Assembly: GCA_045650505.1 (NCBI GenBank)
Contig: JAZRRE010000036.1
Location: 1 to 38,509, forward strand
Source: RGIG1681 sp045650505
Lineage (GTDB): Bacteria; Bacillota; Clostridia; Christensenellales; UBA1242
Length of the DNA: 38,509 bases
Reading direction: 5' to 3'
Positions 6,418 to 14,893 of this stretch are shown piece by piece (position 1 is the stretch's first letter; each line of letters starts with the position of its first letter). The translations under genes were made by a program, and so were the position numbers. Under the pieces are notes generated by a model. The model was not told the origin of the DNA, did no database searches, and saw only the letters and a list, made by a program, of their open reading frames with translations.

Positions 6418-8601
6418 ATGAATAATTTTTTCTTTGACGAATCTGATTATTCGCTTTTTAGAAAGGCTCTAAAAACAACAGATAATGAACCAATTGTTAT
6501 AAATATTTTATCAACAGACAGTAGTTTGCAATCTCGTGAAGATAAAACTACTGAAGTTTCTTCTGCTAGAAAAAATATGAGTAAAAAATATGAGCCATCA
6601 CCATTTGGTAAGTTCTTTGGTCCAAGAAAACAACAAGCTTCTTCAATTGATATGAAAGACTTTTCTTCTTGGAAAAATAAAAACTATAGAAAAACAGAAA
6701 AATCTCTTGATGATAGAGTTAATAGTGAAGTTAAATTTTCACTTTCTGACTTTATGAATGATAAGTCAAATGGTACATTTAATGAACTTGACCAAGCTAA
6801 AAGTGATTTGCAAAAGCCAATTAATCAACTTTCTACTAGCGACCCATTATATAAAAGATTTTCTCTTGATAGCTATATGAATAAGCTTGAAGAACAAACA
6901 TTGACCAATGATTCATTTGAAGAAAACGATGATATTTTGGCACCACTTGGCACAGACACACAAAGTGTTGTTCCTGATTCATCACAAGATGAAAACTTTG
7001 GTTTTGGTTCAAATGTAAATATTGAGAAATTTGCATTTGATGATACAACTTCGGGTGATGAGTTTAAATTTGAACAAGAAGAACTTGATAAGTTTAGAGC
7101 AAGGCTTGATAAGATTGAGCGTGAGGCGGCAAATATTAAAGAAAAATCAACTCAAAAACTTATTGATTCGAATGAGCTTTCTGAAATTTCAAGTGGATTT
7201 GATATTGATAAATTGGTTGATGATTCAGAAGATAGTTCATCAAGTGTATCAACTGAATCAATTAGTGAAATTGATAAAAATAAAGAAACTCCAAAAGTTA
7301 CACATAAGACATTCTTTGAAGTTAACAAAAATGAAGGTGCTGCTAAAAAGCGTACAGGGTCAGGTCTCCTTGCTGCGTTTGAAGAAGTTGAGCAAAATTC
7401 ATCATCAGATGAACAGTCAAATGATTCGATTGAAGCAGAACCTACATTTGATATAGCTGGTGAAACCGAACAAGAAGAAACTTTGCAACCTGATGCATCT
7501 GATGAAACTGCTTCTACAACTGAAACTGAATCTTTAGATGAAAATGGTGAAGATGTTGCTTCGGATACAGATTTAGGTGTTGATAAAGGTGAGGATGTTG
7601 GTGGTGTTGATGAACTTCTTGGTTCTTTAGGTGAAGGAACTGATGAAGCTTCGACAGATGTTTCAACAATTAATGGTAGTGATGTTGCTACAAAAGATGA
7701 CCTTAAATCAATGTCTGAAGAACTTCTTGCTAAATTCACACAAATGAGTGAGAAAGAAGAAATTCCTATGGGTGAAGAACAAATTATTGACCCATATGGT
7801 TACGGACAAGAATCTATTGGTGGAGACCCTAATCCAATGTTTGGTTATCCTGAACAAACAGGTGGTGCAACAATTGTGGCTCCAAGTTTTGTTGATGAAA
7901 ATGCTGGATTGAAAGCACAACTTCAAGAGCTTATTGATTCTAATAAGAAACTTGATTATGAACATGGTCAAAGATTAAAAGAGGCTGAACTTGAAAAAGA
8001 AAGAGTTGCGGCTGAATATGAATCTCGTATTAGAGAGATGGAAAAGTCATTCAAGGAAAGCTATGAAGATTTTAAAAAGCAAGCTTATCTTGATAAACTT
8101 GACAGAGATATAAAACTTAAAGAAGCTGAATCTAAATTCAAGAAGAAAACAGAAAAGATTAAAGAAGAGGAAAAAGAAAGCTATAGCAAGGAAAAACTTG
8201 GTGTTATGCTTCGAAAAGAACTTAAATCTAATCTCAATATTTCTAATCTTGAAATGGATAAAAAACTCTTGGAAGTTGCATCTAAACTTAATAAAGATAA
8301 TTATGACAAGTTGTTTGCTGAAAATAATGAAATGGCTAGAAAAATGGAAGAAGAGGCTGCACGTGTATTAGCTGAAGAAGAAGCTAGAAAAGCGTCACTT
8401 GCAGCAGCTGAAGCTGAAGAAGATGATGAAGAAGAAATTGAAGAAGTTGAAGAAGAAACTTCTGCAAAAACAACAAAATCTTCAACAAGAAAATCTACAA
8501 CCAGAAAGAGAAAGCCAACAACAAGAAAAACAACTACTGCAAGAAGAAGTCCTAGACGTAAAATTGACAGTGATATTATTGGTGGAATTGATTTTGATTA
8601 G
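6418..8601 (+). CDS. unknown acidic protein with coiled coil and basic tail
   Basis: A 727-residue protein I do not recognise. There is no signal peptide or membrane segment, so it should be cytoplasmic. Order of regions: residues 1-150 polar and mixed (FGKFFGPRK, SSWKNKNYRK); about 150-430 very acidic, Ser/Glu/Asp-rich and probably disordered; about 450-490 a Gly/Pro-rich linker; about 494-660 a Lys/Glu-rich coiled coil; 661-681 an acidic run (DDEEEIEEVEEE); 682-715 a Lys/Arg/Thr/Ser tail with repeated TTRK/STRK units, like histone-H1-type or nucleic-acid-binding tails; and a short acidic end. It opens a four-gene unit and ends 12 bases before the DUF1538 gene, so it is probably made with that membrane protein and the two P-II-like regulators. 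A scaffold or DNA/membrane organiser is possible, but function is unknown. Confidence 0.85.
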   Translation: MNNFFFDESDYSLFRKALKTTDNEPIVINILSTDSSLQSREDKTTEVSSARKNMSKKYEPSPFGKFFGPRKQQASSIDMKDFSSWKNKNYRKTEKSLDDRVNSEVKFSLSDFMNDKSNGTFNELDQAKSDLQKPINQLSTSDPLYKRFSLDSYMNKLEEQTLTNDSFEENDDILAPLGTDTQSVVPDSSQDENFGFGSNVNIEKFAFDDTTSGDEFKFEQEELDKFRARLDKIEREAANIKEKSTQKLIDSNELSEISSGFDIDKLVDDSEDSSSSVSTESISEIDKNKETPKVTHKTFFEVNKNEGAAKKRTGSGLLAAFEEVEQNSSSDEQSNDSIEAEPTFDIAGETEQEETLQPDASDETASTTETESLDENGEDVASDTDLGVDKGEDVGGVDELLGSLGEGTDEASTDVSTINGSDVATKDDLKSMSEELLAKFTQMSEKEEIPMGEEQIIDPYGYGQESIGGDPNPMFGYPEQTGGATIVAPSFVDENAGLKAQLQELIDSNKKLDYEHGQRLKEAELEKERVAAEYESRIREMEKSFKESYEDFKKQAYLDKLDRDIKLKEAESKFKKKTEKIKEEEKESYSKEKLGVMLRKELKSNLNISNLEMDKKLLEVASKLNKDNYDKLFAENNEMARKMEEEAARVLAEEEARKASLAAAEAEEDDEEEIEEVEEETSAKTTKSSTRKSTTRKRKPTTRKTTTARRSPRRKIDSDIIGGIDFD

Positions 8602-8613
8602 TAGGAGATATAA

Positions 8614-10140
8614 ATGCAATTTTTAAAAAAATTTAGAGATATTTTTTTAGCACTATTACCAATCGTGGTAATAGTGTTTTTTGTGCATTTATTTTTCTAT
8701 AAAATTGACACAAAAATTCTTATTGCATTTTTGATATCAATTGTGCTTATTTGTATTGGTGAAACATTGTTTTTATCGGGTGTTGATTCAACGATTATGC
8801 CAATGGGAGACCTTATGGTTAACTCTGTGAGTAAGGCATCGATGTTTGCAGTGTTTACAATGTTTACCATTATATTTGGTGTGTGTGCAACAATAGCTGA
8901 ACCAGATGTGGCTATTTTTTCAGAACAAGTTATTGCTTCTGGAATTAATGTTCCTAAACTTGTTTTAATGATTTTTATTGGACTTGGCGTTGGTTTGTTT
9001 ATAACAATTGGTATTCAAAGGATTATTCGTAATATTAATATTAAGTATATTTACATTGTTTTATTTGCAATAATTTTCTTACTTTCAACACAAATAAAAC
9101 AAGAATATATAGCGATTGCTTTTGATGCAGGTGGTGCAACTACAGGGATTGTTACAGCTCCATTTTTGCTAGCGATATCTTCTGGTGTGACTAGTAAATT
9201 CTCGAAAGATAATGATAATAATGAAGTTTTTGGTATGCTTGGTCTTGCATCTCTTGGTCCTATTATTGCCGTGTTGTTATTCTTTATAGCATTTGGTGAT
9301 AAAGCAGGTGAGATATATGAAAGTTCAAAATCTGTAAGCATTTTGATTTCTGCTTTAAAACAATCTTCGCTTGCAATTATCCCACTTACAGCAGTTTTTT
9401 ATTTATATGACTTGTTATTTATAAAACTTCCTGCAAGACGTAAACTTGAACTTTTAGTTGGTTTAGTGTTATCGTTTGGCGGTTTGTTTTTGTTCTTATT
9501 TGGAATTGAATTTGGCATTGAAAAAATGGGAACAGTTATTGGTGAATTCTTATCAACTGTATCAACCCCATTGATGATTATTATTTGTATTGTTTTTGGA
9601 TTTGTGATTACTTTTTCAGAGCCTTCTGTTATCGTGCTTGCAAGACAAGTTCAAACTGCGACAAAGAGAAATATTCCATCACTTGTTGTTATGTTTTCAA
9701 TTGCGATTTCAATGGCTTTTGCTATCTTGATTTCGGCACTTAAAATTGTTTATTCAATTAATTTCTTCTATATAATTTTGATAGGATATTTGATTGCTCT
9801 CGTTTTAATGTTTATTGTTCCTGAAATGTTTACAAGTCTTGCGTTTGACTCTGGTGGTGTTGCATCCGGTCCAATGACTTCTGCATTTATCCTTCCAATA
9901 ATGATTTCACTTGCTGCTCAAACAACAACCCCACTAGATGGTTTTGGTATGATTGGTATTGTGAGTATGTCACCAATTATTGTATTGCAAATTTTAGGAT
10001 TGGTTTATAAATTTGAACTAAAAAGAAAAGCTGTTGCTGAACATAGAAGAAGTGTACTAGTTTCTTATACAATGGATTTATATTCAAATATGGAAGCTTT
10101 AGAAGAAGAATATAAAAGAAAATATAAGGAGAATAGATGA
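8614..10140 (+). CDS. DUF1538 family integral membrane protein
   Basis: A 508-residue, very hydrophobic protein with about twelve membrane segments. It is built as a tandem repeat with an offset of about 240 residues: TIAEPDV (93-99) pairs with TFSEPSV (333-339), and FDAGGATTG (170-178) pairs with FDSGGVASG (411-419). The conserved Asp-Gly-Gly segments inside hydrophobic stretches look like substrate- or ion-handling re-entrant elements, as in repeat-built transporters. The motifs fit the DUF1538 family, whose genes are often followed by P-II-like genes, as here. TAGGAGA lies just upstream, and the stop overlaps the start of the next gene. The substrate is unknown; regulation of the transporter by the two P-II-like proteins is the natural inference. 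Confidence 0.85.
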   Translation: MQFLKKFRDIFLALLPIVVIVFFVHLFFYKIDTKILIAFLISIVLICIGETLFLSGVDSTIMPMGDLMVNSVSKASMFAVFTMFTIIFGVCATIAEPDVAIFSEQVIASGINVPKLVLMIFIGLGVGLFITIGIQRIIRNINIKYIYIVLFAIIFLLSTQIKQEYIAIAFDAGGATTGIVTAPFLLAISSGVTSKFSKDNDNNEVFGMLGLASLGPIIAVLLFFIAFGDKAGEIYESSKSVSILISALKQSSLAIIPLTAVFYLYDLLFIKLPARRKLELLVGLVLSFGGLFLFLFGIEFGIEKMGTVIGEFLSTVSTPLMIIICIVFGFVITFSEPSVIVLARQVQTATKRNIPSLVVMFSIAISMAFAILISALKIVYSINFFYIILIGYLIALVLMFIVPEMFTSLAFDSGGVASGPMTSAFILPIMISLAAQTTTPLDGFGMIGIVSMSPIIVLQILGLVYKFELKRKAVAEHRRSVLVSYTMDLYSNMEALEEEYKRKYKENR

Positions 10141-10523
10141 TGAAGAAGATTAAAAAGAACGATAAAAAATATGTCATTGTTTCTCAAAAATTATACCCAA
10201 GCCAAATTAGTGAGCTTTCCATTTGTTGTTTTATTGTTAAAAGTCAAGATTTAGATAATATTTTATCTTTTATCGTAAATAATGGAGGAAGGGTTGTTTC
10301 GGCAGTTCTTTGTTCAGGTGTATCAAGAAATTTAATAATCAATTCAATTAGTGGATATAGTAATGATTCATATTTTGTTATTTCTATATGTCAAAAAGAA
10401 ATAACGGATATATTTATGCTTAATATTTGTAGGGCGTTTGATTTTAATAAAAAAGGTCGAGGTAAAGCATTTGTTTTAGATGTTTTAGGTTATATGGGTG
10501 CGAAAGGTCCATTTGTTGAATAA
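10137..10523 (+). CDS. P-II-like signalling protein 1
   Basis: A 128-residue P-II-superfamily protein, divergent from GlnB/GlnK. The C-terminal half has the ferredoxin-like motif GRGKAFVLDVLGYMGAKGPF, seen in P-II-like proteins that accompany DUF1538 genes. The usual T-loop tyrosine context of GlnB is absent, so uridylylation is unlikely. The start ATG 10137 overlaps the TGA of the DUF1538 gene (ATGA), and a second ATG follows at 10140; AAGGAGA (10126-10132) suits either. This overlap implies translational coupling to the membrane protein. Probable role: nucleotide- or metabolite-sensing partner of the DUF1538 protein. Confidence 0.78.
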   Translation: MMKKIKKNDKKYVIVSQKLYPSQISELSICCFIVKSQDLDNILSFIVNNGGRVVSAVLCSGVSRNLIINSISGYSNDSYFVISICQKEITDIFMLNICRAFDFNKKGRGKAFVLDVLGYMGAKGPFVE

Positions 10524-10533
10524 GGAGAATGTT

Positions 10534-10920
10534 ATGGTTAAAGAAAAATTACATAATAATTTAACATTTGAAGAAGATGATGTTTTTTCAAGTCAAGAAT
10601 ATAAACTTGTTGTTTCAATTGTAAAGAGGGGTTTTGAAACTGATGTTTTAGAGGCTGCAAAATCTGTTGGAACAACGGGTGGAATTTTGCTTCAAGCAAA
10701 AGGAGTTTCTAAACTTAAGAAAAATTTTATGGGGTTTAGCATTAATCCTGAAAACACACTTGTTATGATTTTAGTTAAAGACCATTTAGTTGTTCCAACA
10801 ATGAAGGCAATTTATTCAGTAACAGATTTTAAGTCAGAAGCAAAAGGTATGGTTTTTGCACTTCCTGTTTCGCTTGTTGCTGGTATGGAAAATGATTATG
10901 AAAGAATTGAGTTAAATTAA
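10534..10920 (+). CDS. P-II family regulator 2
   Basis: A second, more canonical P-II-fold protein of 128 residues: IVKRGFETDVLEAAKSVGTTGGILLQAKGV corresponds to the first beta-alpha-beta unit leading into the T-loop, followed by NPENTLVMILV and AKGMVFALPVSLVAGM near the C terminus. It differs strongly from its upstream neighbour, so the pair could form different trimers or a mixed one. Start ATG 10534 is chosen because AAGGAG (10522-10527) lies six bases ahead; the frame is open from 10498 but that would overlap the upstream gene. It ends the operon before a terminator. Confidence 0.82.
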   Translation: MVKEKLHNNLTFEEDDVFSSQEYKLVVSIVKRGFETDVLEAAKSVGTTGGILLQAKGVSKLKKNFMGFSINPENTLVMILVKDHLVVPTMKAIYSVTDFKSEAKGMVFALPVSLVAGMENDYERIELN

Positions 10921-10926
10921 GCATAT

Positions 10927-10954
10927 AAAAAAGCACATAATTATGTGCTTTTTT
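10927..10954. terminator. bidirectional terminator between P-II and murG
   Basis: Perfect palindrome AAGCACATAA / TTATGTGCTT (10931-10950) flanked by A run and T run, able to stop both the rightward P-II operon and the leftward murG transcript. The murG stop codon lies inside it. Confidence 0.8.
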
Positions 10955-12002
10955 CTTTTAAAATTATATCAATAATTTTTTGTGTGCCATTTTTTAAATT
11001 TGCATTTTTTATTGAGTTTTTAATAAAATTTGCATTATTTTTTAAATAAATTAAAGAATTTTGCAGTTTTTCTAAAGATAACTCTTCTTGCAAAATTGTT
11101 AGCGAAAGATTTTCTTTTTGTAAAAATTTAGCATTTTCAATTTGGTCTCCACGAGAAACTGATTTTGGAAGGGGAATAAAAATTGTTAAAATTTCATTTG
11201 CTAACAGTTCAATAATGGTGTTTGCACCAGCTCTTGAAATTGCGTAATCAGCACAACGCATAATTGTCCACATATCATTTGAAAATTCAATTTGTTTGTA
11301 GCTCTCATTGATAATATTTTGATTATAATTATTTTTTCCAACAAGATGTATTATAAAATAATTTTTTGTTAATTCATTAATATTATTAAATATAAATTCG
11401 TTTATAGATTTTGCACCAAGGCTTCCGCCGGTGATTAATAAAATAGGTTTATTGGTTTTTATGTTAAGTTTTTGTTTGGCTTCAATTTTTGATAGTTTTG
11501 ATATGGCAAGAGGCATACCTGTATAGATGCATTTTTTGCCATTTTTTTGTGCTGTGATTTTAAAGTTTGTGCAAATTATTTTTGCGTATCTTTTTGCTAA
11601 TTTATTTGCTAGTCCCATAGTTATATCACTTTCGTGACAAATTACGGGAATTTTTAATTTATAAGCTGCAATAACAACGGGGAGTCCAACATATCCACCT
11701 TTAGAAAAAACTATCTTTGGTTTTATTTCTTTTAAAATCTTTTTTGCTTCGTTTATTCCTTTGTTGAGCTTGAAAGGAATAGATAAATTTTTAAATAGTT
11801 TTTTTCGTTCAAGCTTAACAGTTGTGATAGGAGTGTATGTGTAGTTTGTGTTTTTGGTTATAAGGTCTTTTTCAATTCCATTTTTTGAACCGATATAGAT
11901 AATTTTGTCAAAGTGTTTTGATAGTTCATTTTTTAAATTTATATTTAGTGTTACGTGACCTGCTGTGCCACCGCCTGTTAAAACGATAGTGTTATTATCC
12001 AT
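10941..12002 (-). CDS. murG: UDP-GlcNAc:lipid I N-acetylglucosaminyltransferase MurG
   Basis: MurG adds GlcNAc to lipid I to give lipid II on the inner face of the membrane. In 353 residues the GT28 signatures appear in order: GGGTAGHV (10-17), FSKGGYVGLPVVIAA, HESD, TGGSLGAKSINE, SRAGANTIIELL and SRGDQIENA. Length is normal. The ATG at 12002 has no Shine-Dalgarno sequence; a TAAAAT box ends six bases upstream, so a leaderless transcript is likely. The gene lies apart from other mur genes, between a terminator of the upstream glycosyltransferase and the bidirectional terminator. Low-GC Firmicutes may carry MurG paralogues, so a MurG-like role in another polymer cannot be fully excluded. Confidence 0.9.
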   Translation of the reverse strand: MDNNTIVLTGGGTAGHVTLNINLKNELSKHFDKIIYIGSKNGIEKDLITKNTNYTYTPITTVKLERKKLFKNLSIPFKLNKGINEAKKILKEIKPKIVFSKGGYVGLPVVIAAYKLKIPVICHESDITMGLANKLAKRYAKIICTNFKITAQKNGKKCIYTGMPLAISKLSKIEAKQKLNIKTNKPILLITGGSLGAKSINEFIFNNINELTKNYFIIHLVGKNNYNQNIINESYKQIEFSNDMWTIMRCADYAISRAGANTIIELLANEILTIFIPLPKSVSRGDQIENAKFLQKENLSLTILQEELSLEKLQNSLIYLKNNANFIKNSIKNANLKNGTQKIIDIILKEKST

Positions 12003-12008
12003 AATAAT

Positions 12009-12039
12009 ATTTTATGCAAAACAAAATTTTTAAATACAA
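12009..12039 (-). promoter_or_regulatory. candidate promoter of murG
   Basis: Minus strand: TTGTAT (12039..12034), 19 bases, TAAAAT (12014..12009). The -35 overlaps the T tract of the upstream terminator. The spacer is long, so the call is modest, but a promoter is expected after that terminator. Confidence 0.3.
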
Positions 12040-12066
12040 AAAAACACAGAGAAATTTCTCTATGTT
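12038..12066 (-). terminator. terminator after the GT2 gene
   Basis: Minus-strand hairpin ACATAGAGAAA / TTTCTCTGTGT (one G-T pair) followed by a run of T, directly after the stop codon at 12067. It separates the glycosyltransferase from murG. Confidence 0.75.
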
Positions 12067-13014
12067 TTACATAAATTTTGTGAGCCACCATACAAATCTT
12101 GCACATCTATTAATTTTTGAAAGATGTTTATTTTTTCTAATGTATGGCACACTGTTTTTGATTATTGATTTAAGTTTTCTTTTAACTTCTTTATCTTTAA
12201 ATTTATCTCTGAAAGTATAATATAAAAGTTCAATTGCAATAAGTCCCTGCATTGATTTTGCAGCAATTATCATTTGTTCGTTGTCTTTTACATTTTCAAT
12301 AATGCCATCATAACAGTTGATGCAAGAAAGTTTTTTTGTGTTAAACTTGCTGGTAACAATGCTGTTTTTGTGGACTATGTAGTGATATAATCTTTTGTGT
12401 GAAAGAGCAAAGGTGTTGCAATTTTGCATTATTTTAAAGCAGAAATCAAGGTCTTCACCATAATGAATATTCTGGTTGAAGGTGATACCTTTAATTGATT
12501 CGGTTTTAAATAATTTTGCTGGAGTTGTTCCAGCAAAAAGATTAGCTGAAAGCATTTGGCAAATACATTCTTCGCGTGTCATAACTTGGTCTGCTTTGCA
12601 TTTTTTGTTAAGTTTTTCAAAATTAATTTGTTTATTTTCTTTATGGCGTTTCATTCTGCAAATTGCAACATCTGCATTGTGATTTTTAATTAAAGAATAT
12701 AGGGTCTCAATATAGGTTGGTTCAGCATAGTCATCACTATCAAAAAAAGTAAAATATTTTGATTCAATTTTTGAAAGTAAAAAGTTTCTAGTTTTTGAAA
12801 TGCTTTTTTCATTTTCTTTTATATATAAAACAATTTCTTTATGATTTTTTGTATAGTCTTCTAAAATTTTTAAAGAACTATCTTTTGAACCATCATCAAC
12901 GATAATAATTTTTATGTTTTTGTATGTTTGGTTTAAAAGGCTATCTAAACATTTTGCAATATATTTTTCAACGTTATAAACCGGTATTAAAATATCAATA
13001 GTTTCATTTTGCAT
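12067..13014 (-). CDS. family 2 glycosyltransferase
   Basis: A 315-residue GT-A fold enzyme. The N terminus IPVYNVEKYIAKCLDSLLNQTY, the nucleotide-binding VDDGSKDSS and the metal-binding FFDSDDYAEP define GT2; HYGEDLDFCFKIM is the usual acceptor-side ED motif. The C-terminal part is basic with aromatic residues (CARFVWWLTKF), which could touch the membrane. Enzymes of this kind build teichoic acids, capsules or other surface glycans; the sugar and acceptor cannot be told. It has a consensus promoter, an AGAGGAAAA ribosome site and its own terminator, so it is a single-gene unit divergent from the zincin-like gene. Confidence 0.87.
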   Translation of the reverse strand: MQNETIDILIPVYNVEKYIAKCLDSLLNQTYKNIKIIIVDDGSKDSSLKILEDYTKNHKEIVLYIKENEKSISKTRNFLLSKIESKYFTFFDSDDYAEPTYIETLYSLIKNHNADVAICRMKRHKENKQINFEKLNKKCKADQVMTREECICQMLSANLFAGTTPAKLFKTESIKGITFNQNIHYGEDLDFCFKIMQNCNTFALSHKRLYHYIVHKNSIVTSKFNTKKLSCINCYDGIIENVKDNEQMIIAAKSMQGLIAIELLYYTFRDKFKDKEVKRKLKSIIKNSVPYIRKNKHLSKINRCARFVWWLTKFM

Positions 13015-13033
13015 AAGATTTTCCTCTAATTAG

Positions 13034-13062
13034 ATTATATAAGAGGATATATCAAAAAGCAA
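13034..13062 (-). promoter_or_regulatory. sigma-A promoter of the GT2 gene
   Basis: Minus strand: TTGCTT (13062..13057), 17 bases, TATAAT (13039..13034). The AGAGGAAAA ribosome site and ATG 13014 follow. Confidence 0.75.
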
Positions 13063-13085
13063 GTTTTTATTTGGTTTCAATAAAA

Positions 13086-13115
13086 TTGACAAGCTTTATT
13101 TTATAATGATATAAT
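13086..13115 (+). promoter_or_regulatory. sigma-A promoter of the zincin-like gene
   Basis: Perfect TTGACA (13086-13091), 18 bases, perfect TATAAT (13110-13115) with extended TGA (13107-13109). A second TATAAT lies inside the spacer at 13102-13107. The strongest promoter seen in the window. Confidence 0.8.
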
Positions 13116-13135
13116 TTAAATAGGAGATTGTGGAA

Positions 13136-14893
13136 ATGGCAGAAAATGTAAATTTAATTAAATTTATGAATGAGTTTGATAATAGCTCTCCACTTGGAGC
13201 TGATTTTGATGAGAAAAAATTTGAGGCTATTTCTAAAAAGTTGGAGTCTGACAACAAAGAAGAACAAAACGAAGCTGTTGCAGAGATTCCTGCTAAAGTT
13301 AAAAATTTAGTAAAAATTGTTTCTAAAACAGTTGAGCGATTAAATGCTACACTTGGTTCAAAATTTCCTAATATGAAACAATTAGATTTAGAGAAATCTG
13401 TAACATTTAATTCTTCAGGTGCAACAGGTAAATTTGAAATTGTTGAAGCAGGAAATAATCAACATATATCTTTTAATGTTAAGAAATTATCAATGTATCC
13501 ATCACTTGAAGTTTCTGCAATTGTAACAAAATCAGTTATTGATGCACTTGCAAAACAAAACAATAAAGAAAATGATAAAGAATTTTATAATACAATTCTT
13601 TTGTATAGTCAAGATGGTGAGCATCCTAAAACAAAAGAAGAAAAAGATATTATTAAAGCAAAAAATATTATTGCTGGATATTTAAGAAATTTTCTTCCTG
13701 CAGTTTATGCTGATGAATTTGAAAGATTTGTTGCAATTTCTGATTATGTTGCAAAACAAATAATTGAAGAACTTGGCGAAAAAGATATTGAAAAGATTTT
13801 AAGTCCATATTTTGACCTTGAATCACTTGATATTCAAGGAATGGCTATTGATAAAGTTGATGCTTTTTTGGGTGACACTCATAAAGCGAGGGTTAGATAT
13901 TTAAATAAAAAAGCTGAAGATTTAATATTGAATCCTGAAACTGAAGTTTTGGGAATTTCATATCTTGAACAAGTTGAATCGGTATTGGGAACAGATACAT
14001 CTGACCCAAATTATTCAGACCTTGCTAGAAAATTTGAAACAATGAACAATGGAGAGAAATGTTTAACAGGTGCTGCTGTTAAAGAGTTTTGTTTAGCTTA
14101 TGTTCATGATTTTTTGTCAAAGAGAAATGTTGCTGATATTGAAGTTACATTTAATAACAAAGGTGCATTAGGTTCATTTTATGACGATGAACACAGAATT
14201 AATATTAATTTAGAAAAATTAAAGAAAATAGGAAGCTATACAGAACTTGCTATGACCTTATCTCACGAGCTTACACATACTGTTGATTCTACAAAAAGTA
14301 AGCTTATGGGGGCTGATGGTCTTCAAAATGATATTTCAGAAAAATTTAAACATAAAAGTGAAAATGATGATGTTAATGCTTTTATGAAAAAATTATTAAA
14401 ATTAAGTTATAAAGTTAATCCAAATGAAAGAAGTGCAAGACTTGGAGAAATTTCAGCATTGATTTTTATGACAAAAGTTGGTTCAAAAGACCCAAGTATT
14501 CAAGCAGAAATAAAAAAGAGTATTGCTTCTTATAAAAGATATCAAAAAACAACGATAGAAACCATTCAAAATATGCCTGCAACTTATGTGGAACTTGAAA
14601 AAGAACTTAAAGAGTTGGTTAATAGAGGTGTTTTAATTGATAGAAGTCCACTTTATAAAGAAATTATGGAAAGAATGGATTATATTTCAGATTTTGGTTT
14701 AAATGTTTCAGTTGAAGATGAAGTTAAATCAATTGAAATTGCCAACTTGATGTTGAGTGGAGAACAAGGACTTGAAGAAATAAGAAGAAGAGAACAAGCT
14801 GAAATAGTAGAAAAACAACAAGAACAACAACGACAAATGGAACAGCAAAAACAAATAGAAGAAAAAATGGAAGAGTCGCAAAGAGAAATGTAA
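13136..14893 (+). CDS. unknown protein with HExxH zincin-like motif
   Basis: A 585-residue protein with no signal peptide or membrane segment; I do not recognise the family. In its C-terminal half it carries SHELTHTVD, where H377, E378 and H381 form the HExxH zinc site, and fifty residues later NPNERSARLGE with E431 in the position of a gluzincin third ligand. The preceding strand DEHRININLEKLKK resembles the edge strand before the active helix in small zincins. Residues 1-330 are Lys/Glu-rich and helical with no known domain; the C terminus (about 540-585) is a Gln/Glu-rich coiled coil. ATG 13136 lies eight bases after GGAGA, better than the GTG at 13130. It has a strong promoter and may be cotranscribed with the next gene. 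Confidence 0.85.
   Translation: MAENVNLIKFMNEFDNSSPLGADFDEKKFEAISKKLESDNKEEQNEAVAEIPAKVKNLVKIVSKTVERLNATLGSKFPNMKQLDLEKSVTFNSSGATGKFEIVEAGNNQHISFNVKKLSMYPSLEVSAIVTKSVIDALAKQNNKENDKEFYNTILLYSQDGEHPKTKEEKDIIKAKNIIAGYLRNFLPAVYADEFERFVAISDYVAKQIIEELGEKDIEKILSPYFDLESLDIQGMAIDKVDAFLGDTHKARVRYLNKKAEDLILNPETEVLGISYLEQVESVLGTDTSDPNYSDLARKFETMNNGEKCLTGAAVKEFCLAYVHDFLSKRNVADIEVTFNNKGALGSFYDDEHRININLEKLKKIGSYTELAMTLSHELTHTVDSTKSKLMGADGLQNDISEKFKHKSENDDVNAFMKKLLKLSYKVNPNERSARLGEISALIFMTKVGSKDPSIQAEIKKSIASYKRYQKTTIETIQNMPATYVELEKELKELVNRGVLIDRSPLYKEIMERMDYISDFGLNVSVEDEVKSIEIANLMLSGEQGLEEIRRREQAEIVEKQQEQQRQMEQQKQIEEKMEESQREM

Noticed and set aside
7152..7739. Ser-rich 195-codon reading frame antisense to the 727-residue gene
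   Set aside because: It mirrors the Glu/Asp/Ser-rich codons of the sense gene, has no ribosome site and lies wholly inside that gene.
10498..10533. Longer start of the second P-II protein
   Set aside because: It would overlap the first P-II gene, and the AAGGAG ribosome site fits ATG 10534.
13102..13107. First TATAAT in the zincin-like promoter as the true -10
   Set aside because: It is only ten bases from TTGACA; the second TATAAT at 18 bases has the extended TG and fits better.
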